DNA of 64,000 nt from Pseudophaeobacter arcticus DSM 23566 (lineage in GTDB: Bacteria; Pseudomonadota; Alphaproteobacteria; Rhodobacterales; Rhodobacteraceae): the NCBI RefSeq assembly GCF_000473205.1, contig NZ_KI421507.1:3643057-3707056 (forward strand). Reading direction: 5' to 3'. Position numbers and translations under genes: made by a program. Shown here in pieces: positions 43,985 through 54,246 of this stretch (its first letter is position 1; each line of letters starts with the position of its first letter). The notes under the pieces are model-generated. The model did not search any database, was not told where the DNA came from, and saw only the letters and a program-made list of their open reading frames with translations.

Positions 43985-45430
43985 TTATATCCTCAGAAGA
44001 GATTCCATCATCGCATCAATGGTCGACAGCATGCGTGCATTTGCTGCGTAGGCATTCTCGATGAGCATCATGTTTTGCAGCTCGGCGTCCGAATCCACAC
44101 CCAGGGCCAGCTCTGCTTGAGCCAGCTCGGTATAACTGGTGGCAGCATAGCTTAGCGAATTGCTGGCGCTGTCACTGTCTCGGGCAAACCGCGACATGAG
44201 AGAGGCGCTAAGGGTGTTGAGATCCGAAGAAATGGTGCCCAATTTGGTGGTTGATACAGTCCGGTTTTCGCTGATCGCATCGGAATATGCGATCAATTGG
44301 CTGGCATCACCAGGATCGCCTTCGGCGGCAGCATACAGGCCATCCCGCAGACGCCAGGTTTCTGCCTGACCGTCCATGGCAATCAGATCGTTCAATTCCA
44401 GCCGCGCGGCCAGGCCAACTGTATCGGCGACATCAAAGGCGCCGCCACCATCGGTAAAGATCCCTGCATCGGTAAGGCCAATAGTGGCATCCAACGCCGG
44501 ATCCTGGAAACGCTCCACCAGATCACGGGCCACAGCATCCAGATCATTTTGCGCCTCAACCGCGACATTGTCGCGAATATCAAAGGCCGCAATCAAGGTC
44601 CCGCCCCGCAAAGGCCCCGTGATAGAGGTATCCATCGCCAGACCATTGATCTCCAACCCCGACAACAACCCGTTGTCCTGGGTCATCTGTGGCTCGATTG
44701 TGCGCTTGACGTCAAAGCTCAGCTCTGATGCCCTGCCATCCAGCAGGGCGACACCGCCAACGGTAAACAGGGCAACCCGGCCCTGATCCCGCTGTATGAC
44801 ATTGACCGGGATCGCCTGGTTGACTGTATCAATCAACAGATCTCGCTGGTCTTCCATCGCTGTGGTGCTACCGCCTGTCGCCTGAGCAACAACAATACGA
44901 GCATTCAGCTTTTCCAGTTCTTTCAACTGGCTGTTCAATTGATCAACCTGCAGATCAATCGAGGATTCAGCCGCAAGACGTTGCTGATTCAACCCGTCCG
45001 CAGCATTGGTAATGGATTGAACAATCAAGCCCGCCTTGACCGAAAGGTCATGCAGCCGCTCGGTCGAATCCGGACGCGATGTTGCCTCAACCAGCGCAGC
45101 GTCAAAGTTCGAGATTTGGGTTGAGATCGACATATTGTCGTCCACGGTGCCAACATAGTTGGACATCCTGGAATAGAAATCCGAGTAGACTCCGACCTTT
45201 GCATATTCAGCCTCAGCCTTGCGGGTTGTAGATTGCAATGCCGGATTGATGTTGCGCTCCACGTCGCCGATCCTGACACCAGCCGCATATTGGCTGGTGG
45301 ACAGGTTCAGTTTTTGAGAGGAGTAGCCAGGCGTCAGCGCATTGGCCAGGTTCTCCGAAGTTACTTGGGACAGCCGCGCATTCGCAGTCAGTCCGGTCAT
45401 CGCGGAGTTAAGTGCACTTGTGATAGACAT
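43985..45430 (-). CDS. flgK: Flagellar hook-associated protein FlgK
   Basis: This 481-residue junction protein has the FlgK N-terminus SITSALNSAMTGLTANARLS with the rod/hook-type signature SENLANALTPGYSSQKL, and a C-terminal domain ending NAYAANARMLSTIDAMMESL. It follows flgE by 43 bases and precedes flgL by 3 bases. Length is normal. Confidence 0.93.
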   Translation of the reverse strand: MSITSALNSAMTGLTANARLSQVTSENLANALTPGYSSQKLNLSTSQYAAGVRIGDVERNINPALQSTTRKAEAEYAKVGVYSDFYSRMSNYVGTVDDNMSISTQISNFDAALVEATSRPDSTERLHDLSVKAGLIVQSITNAADGLNQQRLAAESSIDLQVDQLNSQLKELEKLNARIVVAQATGGSTTAMEDQRDLLIDTVNQAIPVNVIQRDQGRVALFTVGGVALLDGRASELSFDVKRTIEPQMTQDNGLLSGLEINGLAMDTSITGPLRGGTLIAAFDIRDNVAVEAQNDLDAVARDLVERFQDPALDATIGLTDAGIFTDGGGAFDVADTVGLAARLELNDLIAMDGQAETWRLRDGLYAAAEGDPGDASQLIAYSDAISENRTVSTTKLGTISSDLNTLSASLMSRFARDSDSASNSLSYAATSYTELAQAELALGVDSDAELQNMMLIENAYAANARMLSTIDAMMESLLRI

Positions 45431-45473
45431 GTCAGGCGCTCTTTCTAAGCCGGAGTCAAGGTATCAGCGACGC

Positions 45474-46775
45474 TTATCGCTTGATGTTGGTGGTTTCCTG
45501 AAGCATCTCATCGACGGTCTGGATCACTTTGGCGTTGGAAGAATAGGCCCGCTGCGTCTTGATCATATCCGTCAGTTCGGTCGCCACATCGGTGGCTGAT
45601 TCTTCCTGCGAATAAGAGGCAACTTCCCCTGTTGGTCCGTCCCCCGCGTCCCACAGGAAGTAGGATCCACTGTCCGACGAGGGCAGATAGGTCTGGTTAT
45701 CAAGCGATTTCAGGCCATTCAGATTGGGAACATCCACCAGTGGGATCTTGTAGATCACACGGCTTGCACCAGAATCGTAGTTGGCGCGGAGATAGCCCTG
45801 CGGGTCAACTTCAACACCAACCATGGTCCCAACTTCAGAGCCGTCTTTGGTAACCGAAGCCGGCGCAAAGGTATCTGATAGCTGGGTGAAACCATCGCTT
45901 TCACCAATCATGCCGACGTTGATTTCCATCGGTCCACCATCAACGTTGACAATAACACTGCCAGTGGCCGGATCATAAGCACCGCCCGAAATCGCAGTGA
46001 CCGAAGCAAGCGAACCACCTGCGGCGCGACTGTCATTGAATGTCATGGTATATTCACCGATCACCGCGCCACCAGAGGCGCTGTCGGTGATCTGCATGGT
46101 CCATTCGTTCGAGCTGCCAGTTGCAGGCACCGTTGGCGTATAGGTAATCCCCAGCGTCTGCGAGCTGCCCAGGTTGTCATAATATTCAACCGTCATGTTG
46201 CGCACGGTGCCCGCGCTGCCTGCCTCGGTATCAGTGGCGGGAAGGTTCACGCCCAGGCCAACAGTTGTTGTCGGCTCACCAGTCAGCTGGTTCATGTTAT
46301 ACTGCACCGGCTCCAGCCCTTCGGCTGTGTCGCGTGGACCGTCGGACACAGTGCCATCCGGGTTGGCAGGCCAGCCGAGCAGCACCAGACCTGATGCTGT
46401 TGTCAGGTAACCTTCGTCATTGGTGCGGAACGACCCGGTGGTGGTCATCAGCATGGTTGGAGTGCCATTGTCGCCCTGCACTTCGGTCAGGGAGGCGACG
46501 GGCAACATGCCACGGCCACTCACAGCCAGATCGGTGGCGTTGTTGGTTCCGACAAGAGGGCCGCGCTGGTCAATCAGGCGCATATTGCTGGCGGAGACAC
46601 CACCCGCAGAATATCTGCCGCCAGAGGAGCCAACCACCATAGATTGGAAATCCGTCTCTACTCTCTTGTACCCGCTTGTGGAGGAGTTCGCGATATTGTC
46701 CGAAATTGCGGCCAACGAGCTCGCGTTTGCGCTCAATCCGGAAACACCGGCATTCAGGGCGGAAGAAATGGTCAT
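45474..46775 (-). CDS. flgE: Flagellar hook protein FlgE
   Basis: This 433-residue protein forms the hook. It begins TISSALNAGVSGLSANASSL with the signature SDNIANSSTSGYKRVETDFQ and ends with TQRAYSSNAKVIQTVDEMLQ. The ATG at 46775 is chosen because the protein then begins like other hook proteins and AAAGG lies upstream; an in-frame start at 46814 adds an unrelated stretch. A CtrA-like box lies about 60 bases upstream, so it probably has its own promoter despite following motB. Confidence 0.95.
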   Translation of the reverse strand: MTISSALNAGVSGLSANASSLAAISDNIANSSTSGYKRVETDFQSMVVGSSGGRYSAGGVSASNMRLIDQRGPLVGTNNATDLAVSGRGMLPVASLTEVQGDNGTPTMLMTTTGSFRTNDEGYLTTASGLVLLGWPANPDGTVSDGPRDTAEGLEPVQYNMNQLTGEPTTTVGLGVNLPATDTEAGSAGTVRNMTVEYYDNLGSSQTLGITYTPTVPATGSSNEWTMQITDSASGGAVIGEYTMTFNDSRAAGGSLASVTAISGGAYDPATGSVIVNVDGGPMEINVGMIGESDGFTQLSDTFAPASVTKDGSEVGTMVGVEVDPQGYLRANYDSGASRVIYKIPLVDVPNLNGLKSLDNQTYLPSSDSGSYFLWDAGDGPTGEVASYSQEESATDVATELTDMIKTQRAYSSNAKVIQTVDEMLQETTNIKR

Positions 46776-46832
46776 GTTGCGCCTTTCTGCTGCAATAAGT
46801 CGTTCTTGGAGCAACAGCTAGCGCATCAGCAC

Positions 46833-46847
46833 TTAACGGGCGGCTAA
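46833..46847. promoter_or_regulatory. CtrA-like box upstream of flgE
   Basis: TTAA-N7-CTAA on the plus strand (TTAG-N7-TTAA on the minus strand) has one mismatch from consensus and lies 58 bases before the flgE start, between motB and flgE. Confidence 0.5.
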
Positions 46848-46899
46848 CAGATAAAATGCAATTTATACTGCGCCGCCCGAGGGTAGAATTACATGGGGT

Positions 46900-47733
46900 T
46901 CATTCACGCAGAAGGATGATTTCCACGCGGTTATTCCTGACCGCCATGGGATTGTTCGCCGCCAGTTTGCGGTCCGCATGGCCGGTAACCCGATTGATTC
47001 GGCTGGATTTCATACCACCTGATTCGAGCAGGGTCCGGGTAACATTTGCCCGGGCATGGGACACTTCCCAAACCGGGTTCTGCGCCAGAACAACCGGCTG
47101 CGACTGAATGTGCCCTTCGATCGCAATGTTATTGTTCACACTACCACTAACCCGCGCCACCATACGCACCAGATCCCGGAACAGCGGAGTTGGCTCCGCA
47201 CCACCAGCCGTGAAGAGACCGACCCCCTCTGTCTCGAACAGCTCGATAATCAGACCTTCGTCGGTGACACGCGTAATGATGTGGCGTGACATCTCAACCG
47301 AGACCATGCTTTCACCGCCGCGGCCCTGAAGCTGCTCTTCGATGGCGCGGTACTTGCTGTCTTCCTCGGCCTTCTCGGCATCACTGACGCCCGTCTCACC
47401 CTGGGCTTTCTGCGCATCCATCGGATTGATGTCAGAAGCACCGGTGCCGGATTGCGGCTGGATATCTTCGGTAAACATGCTGTCGCCCTGAAAGGCGCCA
47501 TTGCCGCCGCCGGAAATCCGGCTGAGTGGGATGGATGGCGAAAAGTAATCCGCCAAACCCTTACGTTGCTTTTCAGTTGTTGCGTTCAACAGCCACATCA
47601 ACAAGAAGAACGCCATCATGGCTGTCACAAAGTCAGCATAGGCCACCTTCCAGGCGCCCCCGTGGTGGCCACCGCCACCGCTGACTTTTTTCCTCTTGAT
47701 GATAATAGGCGCCATTCCATCTTTTGCGCTCAT
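46900..47733 (-). CDS. motB: Flagellar motor stator protein MotB
   Basis: This 277-residue inner-membrane protein anchors the stator to peptidoglycan. A basic N-terminus is followed by one membrane helix with the proton-carrying aspartate (AYADFVTAMMAFFLLMWLLN). A C-terminal OmpA-like domain contains SHARANVTRTLLESGGMKSS and NNRVEIILL. The ATG at 47733 is preferred; a GTG at 47745 is an alternative. It is separate from motA (35249) and stands before flgE. Confidence 0.93.
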   Translation of the reverse strand: MSAKDGMAPIIIKRKKVSGGGGHHGGAWKVAYADFVTAMMAFFLLMWLLNATTEKQRKGLADYFSPSIPLSRISGGGNGAFQGDSMFTEDIQPQSGTGASDINPMDAQKAQGETGVSDAEKAEEDSKYRAIEEQLQGRGGESMVSVEMSRHIITRVTDEGLIIELFETEGVGLFTAGGAEPTPLFRDLVRMVARVSGSVNNNIAIEGHIQSQPVVLAQNPVWEVSHARANVTRTLLESGGMKSSRINRVTGHADRKLAANNPMAVRNNRVEIILLRE

Positions 47734-47781
47734 ATCCACCACCACTAATTTTCACCCACTGTTGGGATATCAGGTGGGGTC

Positions 47782-47796
47782 CTAACTGGCCCTTAA
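47782..47796. promoter_or_regulatory. CtrA-like box upstream of motB
   Basis: CTAA-N7-TTAA, one mismatch from consensus, lies about 50 bases before the motB start. A further TTAA follows three bases later. Confidence 0.55.
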
Positions 47797-47902
47797 CAAT
47801 TAAATTTGCCGGCAGTTAAGACTTATAAATAGAGGGTTTCAGCCCTGCGCCCTGCTGAATTCCCAATCAAAACGCCAGGACTGCGGATAAAATAGGGCAA
47901 CC

Positions 47903-47931
47903 GACCTGCGCCCCGGCTTGGGGCGCAGGTC
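47903..47931 (-). terminator. Hairpin after the acyl-CoA ligase gene
   Basis: A perfect 12-base-pair stem (GACCTGCGCCCC with GGGGCGCAGGTC) and a 5-base loop start 8 bases after the ligase stop on the minus strand. The following tract is only weakly T-rich. Confidence 0.7.
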
Positions 47932-47938
47932 AGCTGTG

Positions 47939-49558
<1,620 letters not shown>

Positions 49559-49577
49559 TTCGCCTGTCTCCTCCAAA

Positions 49578-51200
49578 TTATTCCGCAGCCAGCGCTGCAT
49601 GGCCACGGATCAGATCCGCAGCCTTTTCTGCAATCATAATGGTGGGCGCATTGGTATTGCCCCCGATCAGCCGTGGCATGACAGAGGCATCAACAACGCG
49701 CAGCCCCGCCAGGCCCCGCACCTTCAATTCCGGATCGACAACAGCCATGTCGTCCTGCCCCATCTTACAGGTTCCCACCGGATGATAAATCGTATCCGAG
49801 CGCGCCCGGATGTGCTGCTCCAACGCTGCGTCATCCGGCTCCTCTTTGATGAAGAGTTCTTTGTGGATGTAGCCCGACAGTGGCGCAGACTGCATCAGCT
49901 GCCGCGTCTTGCGCGCACCCTTGATCAGCACCGCCAGATCTTCGGGGTCTGACAGGAACTGCGGGTCAATGCGTGGCGGCGCCATGGGATCACCAGAGGT
50001 CAGCCCAACCGAGCCGCGCGATTTTGGCCGCAACACACAGACATGGCAGCTAAAGCCATGCCCCAGATGCAATTTGCGGGCATGATCATCGACGATTGAG
50101 ATGACAAAATGCAGCTGAATATCAGCGCGCTTCAGATGGCTCTCGGTCTTGAGAAAGGCGGCGCCCTCGGCAAAGGGGGTGGCGATCATGCCCCGGCCTG
50201 AAGACCGCCAGTTGGCGATATGTTTCAGCAAAGACAGGCTGCCCGGCAGCGAGATGCCAAAGTTATCGCGATCCTTGCTTTTATAGGCCAGAGTGAAGTC
50301 CAGATGGTCCTGCAGGTTCTGCCCCACACCGGGCAGCTCATGCAGCAGCTTGATGCCATGTGGCTCGATATCCTCAGCCCGGCCGACGCCCGACAGCTGC
50401 AACAGTTGCGGCGAATTGAACGCCCCGCCACAAAGCACCACCTCGCGCCGCGCCGCGACCTCTTTGTCCTGCCCCCCCTGACGATAGGCGACGCCAGTGG
50501 CGCGCTTGCCCTCAAACAGCACCCTGGTGGCATGGGCTTTGGTCAGGACCGTCAGGTTGGGGCGGTCCATCACCGGATGCAGATAGGCCGCCGCCGCCGA
50601 GCATCGCTCGCCATTCTTGTCCTTGGCATGGAACTGGGTGACCTGGTATTCACCGATGCCCTCGTTATCGCCCGCGTTGAAATCGGCGACTTCACGGATC
50701 TGCAGCGCCTGACCGGCCTCAACAAAGGCGCGGGTGATGGGGCGTGGGGATTTCTGGTTGCTGACCTGCAGCGGCCCGCTGCCCCCGTGTACCGCATCGC
50801 CGCCGCGCTCATTATTCTCGGCGCGCTTGAAATAGGGCAGCACCGCATCCCAGTTCCACCCCTCGCAGCCCAGATCGGCCCATTCGTCGTAGTCCTTGGC
50901 GTGACCACGGACATAGAGCATGGCGTTGATGGCGCTCGACCCGCCCAGCCCCTTGCCGCGTGGTTGATAGCCTTTGCGACCATTCAGCCCCGGCTGCGGC
51001 ACCGTTTCAAAGGCCCAGTTGTTGATCTTGGGTCGCCCCGGCAACATGGCAACAACCGCTGCCGGGGCGCGGACCAGAATACCGTCGCCTTTGCCGCCGG
51101 CCTCTATCAGGCAGACCGTGGTGGCAGTGTCTTCGCTCAGCCGCGCCGCCAAAGTCGCCCCGGCAGAGCCCCCTCCTACGATAACATAATCAAATTGCAT
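49578..51200 (-). CDS. GMC-family FAD oxidoreductase (alcohol/choline dehydrogenase type)
   Basis: This 540-residue flavoenzyme oxidises an alcohol to an aldehyde. The FAD-binding GGGSAGATLAARL motif begins at residue 9, the GMC signature GKGLGGSSAINAMLYVRG follows, and the C-terminal region has the catalytic histidine (HPVGTCKMG) and the NTNAPTIMIAEKAADLI segment. GGAGGGA lies 5 bases before the ATG at 51200. No choline-sulfatase, betI or betaine-aldehyde dehydrogenase gene is near, so betaine synthesis is not supported; a medium-chain or polyethylene-glycol-type alcohol is as likely. It is co-transcribed with the acyl-CoA ligase. Confidence 0.88.
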   Translation of the reverse strand: MQFDYVIVGGGSAGATLAARLSEDTATTVCLIEAGGKGDGILVRAPAAVVAMLPGRPKINNWAFETVPQPGLNGRKGYQPRGKGLGGSSAINAMLYVRGHAKDYDEWADLGCEGWNWDAVLPYFKRAENNERGGDAVHGGSGPLQVSNQKSPRPITRAFVEAGQALQIREVADFNAGDNEGIGEYQVTQFHAKDKNGERCSAAAAYLHPVMDRPNLTVLTKAHATRVLFEGKRATGVAYRQGGQDKEVAARREVVLCGGAFNSPQLLQLSGVGRAEDIEPHGIKLLHELPGVGQNLQDHLDFTLAYKSKDRDNFGISLPGSLSLLKHIANWRSSGRGMIATPFAEGAAFLKTESHLKRADIQLHFVISIVDDHARKLHLGHGFSCHVCVLRPKSRGSVGLTSGDPMAPPRIDPQFLSDPEDLAVLIKGARKTRQLMQSAPLSGYIHKELFIKEEPDDAALEQHIRARSDTIYHPVGTCKMGQDDMAVVDPELKVRGLAGLRVVDASVMPRLIGGNTNAPTIMIAEKAADLIRGHAALAAE

Positions 51201-51374
51201 TGCTTCCCTCCCCATACACCCCATTGGGTTTCAGCAGAGCCAAGCCAACTGTATCTGTCCAGACTTACACAGCGTAATTCAGCACCATATCAAATCACAC
51301 GGCACCAGTTACTTATGGGTCCAGAGACCCGCAGCTGGCACCTGATAGCCACTGCGGTCCCCGGTTTACGCTTC

Positions 51375-52877
51375 TCAGGCCTTGGCTGAGTCGTCTTGTT
51401 CCGTCGAGGCGCTCTGCTCAGCCTCGGCGGTGGCATCGAGCTCTTCGACATCAACAATGTCTTGCACAACCACAGCCTCAGACACCGCGTTGGACGCAGA
51501 AGCCACGCCGGTGATCAGTGGCAGCATATGCACACCGGTGGCGCGGGCCACCTCTGGGGTTTCCGGGCGTTGCCAGCTCAGGGTGTCAAAGCTGGTGCAA
51601 TGTTCGCAGACCGGCGCCCAATCGGCGTGGATGTGGTTACAGTTGCTGCACAGCCACTGCGGCCCACGCGGCGCCGTCAGGGCCCGCGCCAGCCAGGCCT
51701 GGGTCACCGCATTGTCAGCCCCCTCGCCCTTCTCAATTGCCGCCATCAGCGTCAGCACCCGGGCATCCGGCGCCCGTTCCACCAGATCCCCCAGGGCGCG
51801 GCGCGCTTCGGGGAAGTCTTCGGCAACGATATGCAGCTCGGCCATGACCAGCCGGGTTTCATCATCCTGTGGTTTCAACCGCGCCAGCTGGTCAAAGCGT
51901 TTCACCCGCTGCGCCGGCGTCTCGTCTGGTTCGACCTCGGCAAAAACATGGGCAAGGTCCGGGTGCGGCTGTGCCTCCCAGGCCTTTTTCAGCACCTTGA
52001 CGGCGTTGCGTTTCTTACCCTGCGCCAGATAGGCCCGCGCCGCCATCGCCGCCGCCGGAACCAGATCGGGCGACAACCGGTTGGCCTCGATCGCCTGCTC
52101 GCGCTGCTCGAGTGTCGCCTCTTCGTCGATGATCCCACGAGAGGCCGAAAGCGCCAGAACCGCATCGCGACGTTTAAACACATCGCGCGGCAGCGTGCCG
52201 GATTTCAGCTTGGCGGACAGGGTTTTGCGCGCACCCGCCCAGTCCTCGGCCTGGGCCTGAAGCTGCAACAGGGTGTCCTGAACTTCTTCGTGTTTGGGAC
52301 GCAGCGCCAGGGCCTTTTCAGCCAATTGCAGCGCGGTATCCCTGTCCCCCTCCGAGAGTTTTTGCTTCATGATGCCGCGCACCCCGACAAAGCGGGTGGT
52401 CTGATTGCTCAGCAAGCGCTTGTAGGCCTCTGCCGCCTTGTGCGTGTCCCCGGCCATCTCTGCCGCCTGGGCGGTCAACAGATCGGTGAGTTCGGGGTTA
52501 TCCAGATACCGCGCCGCCTTTGACGCCTTGGTCAGCGCCAGACGTCCCTCGCCAGAGGCCAGCGCCATCATGCCATCAGACAGCGCCTGGTAGCCCTTGC
52601 GCTCGCGCCCCTTGTCAAAGTAGCGCGACATCGCAGTTTCGTCCCCATTGAGGAACTTGAGCGTGGCGACCAGCAGGGTCAGCAGTTTCAGGAAGATCCA
52701 GACCGACAGGACCAACAGGCCCAGCGCCAGCACGGATTGTAGCGCCCCAAGGGTGTATTCGGTGCCCGCAACGGTGATCTGCACCCCGCCTGCGGTTTCC
52801 ATCAGAATACTCGCTCCAAAGGCAAGCAAGGCCACGAGGGCAACAAAGACCAGAATTTTCAACAATGACCAGAGCAT
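51375..52877 (-). CDS. hemY: HemY-like tetratricopeptide membrane protein with zinc ribbon
   Basis: This 500-residue protein has two N-terminal membrane helices (about residues 5-25 and 42-63), a HemY_N region and a long helical repeat domain. A C-x2-C-x10-C-x2-C zinc-ribbon-like motif (CSNC and CEHC) lies at 410-427, and an acidic tail follows. The alphaproteobacterial gene next to mic60 is named hemY by position but is not the protoporphyrinogen oxidase of that name. It starts 10 bases after the mic60 stop and is the last gene of hemD-mic60-hemY. The helical repeats plus ribbon recall the LapB layout. Confidence 0.85.
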   Translation of the reverse strand: MLWSLLKILVFVALVALLAFGASILMETAGGVQITVAGTEYTLGALQSVLALGLLVLSVWIFLKLLTLLVATLKFLNGDETAMSRYFDKGRERKGYQALSDGMMALASGEGRLALTKASKAARYLDNPELTDLLTAQAAEMAGDTHKAAEAYKRLLSNQTTRFVGVRGIMKQKLSEGDRDTALQLAEKALALRPKHEEVQDTLLQLQAQAEDWAGARKTLSAKLKSGTLPRDVFKRRDAVLALSASRGIIDEEATLEQREQAIEANRLSPDLVPAAAMAARAYLAQGKKRNAVKVLKKAWEAQPHPDLAHVFAEVEPDETPAQRVKRFDQLARLKPQDDETRLVMAELHIVAEDFPEARRALGDLVERAPDARVLTLMAAIEKGEGADNAVTQAWLARALTAPRGPQWLCSNCNHIHADWAPVCEHCTSFDTLSWQRPETPEVARATGVHMLPLITGVASASNAVSEAVVVQDIVDVEELDATAEAEQSASTEQDDSAKA

Positions 52878-52887
52878 GGCGGCTTCC

Positions 52888-54192
52888 TTATTTTGCGTTC
52901 AGGCTTTGGGCCAGTTGATCAACAGCGGCGATCGCTGCCAGACGCGTTTGCGCTGAGGCGAGCCAATCTGCAAAGACTGCGCGGGCGGGCGCGGGCAGGG
53001 TCTCTACCTCAGCCAGCGCATCGACGATTGAGCCGGACTGCAACGCAGCCTCGGCGCGGGACAGCACGGCATCCGCCCCCTCGCCCTCTTGTGGGGTCAC
53101 CGAACGGGCCCCCAGATGGCGATTGACATAGTCCATCAAGCTACCGCTTTCCTTGCTGTCCTGCCGCGCCAGAGCCAGGGCCTCGCGGGCCAGGGCCGGG
53201 TAGCTGGCCTGCAGGCCAGACAGCGTGGTCACACCGGCATCGCCGCTACCAGACAGATCAGCGGGAACCGCAACCTGTAGCCCCTGCAACTCGGCCAGTG
53301 GCGCCGCATAGCTGCCCCCCGCATCCAGCGAGATGCGGATTTTTGCCAGCGCCAGTTGCGCCGAGGCAATGCGCGCCGATTCCAAACTGGCCTGTTCCGT
53401 GAGACGGGCCTCCGCCAGCATCTCTTCGACTTCGGACCGCTGGGTCGCCAGGCTTTGTTGCAGCTTGGCCAACTCGCCCTCAAAGGCGGCGACCGCCTCG
53501 GGGGAGGCGGCATCGGTGAGAGGGCGCGATTCAATCTGGTCCAAGCGGGTGGTCAAGGCGGCGATTTCATCTGCAGTTGCAGACCCGGAAGCGGGTACAT
53601 CGCGCAGGGCTGTTACAGTAGTTTCAAGTTCATCAAGCCGTGTCTTCAAAGGCGCCAGATCGGCCTGATCAAGGCTGCCAAGTTGCCCCTGCAGTGCGGC
53701 AAGCTGCGCTTTCAAAGCTGCTTGTTCCTTTGCATGGGCCACCATGTCGGCCTCATAAGAGGCCTGATCAAAAGCAGCGGATCCCTGCAGGCTGCTCGGC
53801 AATACCGCGTTGAGAAGCCCGCCCTGGCCAACAACAAAGCCTAAGACAGCCGCCACGGCTCCACCAAGGAGCGCCGAGCCGAATCCACCGCGTTTTTCGA
53901 TTATGCGTTCAATTTCGGGCTGAGGTGCAGATTGCGCGGCCAGGTCTGAAGGCACGTCTCCCTGGTCTTCGGCCTCGACGGGATCTTCTGAAGTCTCAGT
54001 CTCAGTCTCAGTCTCAGTCTCAGTCTCAGAGGAGATCACCGCGTCTTCCGCGTCCTGATCAACCCCCTCGGATGTGATCTGATCCTCGGCAACCGGGTTC
54101 TCTGTCTCAGAGATTGGTGCCTCTTTTGCCCCAGGGTCCTGCGTACCAGCCGCAGGCTTGGTCACGTCATCCGCAGTTGTCTTGTCAGCCAC
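52888..54192 (-). CDS. Mic60/mitofilin homologue (COG4223-type membrane protein)
   Basis: This 434-residue protein has an acidic cytoplasmic N-terminus (about 1-95), one membrane helix (103-122, FGSALLGGAVAAVLGFVVGQ), a periplasmic coiled coil (about 145-290) and a C-terminal mitofilin-like helical signature (LMDYVNRHLGARSV, and LSRAEAALQSGSIVDALAEV). Position between hemD and hemY is the conserved place of alphaproteobacterial Mic60, which shapes inner-membrane invaginations. A hexanucleotide repeat encodes Glu-Thr repeats at residues 56-67. The start is GTG with GGAGG five bases upstream. Confidence 0.88.
   Translation of the reverse strand: MADKTTADDVTKPAAGTQDPGAKEAPISETENPVAEDQITSEGVDQDAEDAVISSETETETETETETSEDPVEAEDQGDVPSDLAAQSAPQPEIERIIEKRGGFGSALLGGAVAAVLGFVVGQGGLLNAVLPSSLQGSAAFDQASYEADMVAHAKEQAALKAQLAALQGQLGSLDQADLAPLKTRLDELETTVTALRDVPASGSATADEIAALTTRLDQIESRPLTDAASPEAVAAFEGELAKLQQSLATQRSEVEEMLAEARLTEQASLESARIASAQLALAKIRISLDAGGSYAAPLAELQGLQVAVPADLSGSGDAGVTTLSGLQASYPALAREALALARQDSKESGSLMDYVNRHLGARSVTPQEGEGADAVLSRAEAALQSGSIVDALAEVETLPAPARAVFADWLASAQTRLAAIAAVDQLAQSLNAK
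53993..54028. repeat. Hexanucleotide repeat (6 x GTCTCA) inside the mic60 gene
   Basis: Six exact tandem copies of GTCTCA encode alternating Glu-Thr on the minus strand, within the acidic N-terminal region of the Mic60-like protein. Copy-number change would alter length by two residues per unit without a frameshift. Confidence 0.97.
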
Positions 54193-54246
54193 ACCGGCCT
54201 CCCCTCGATTCTCAAATCACCTAAACGCCCTACAATGCCCCCGACC

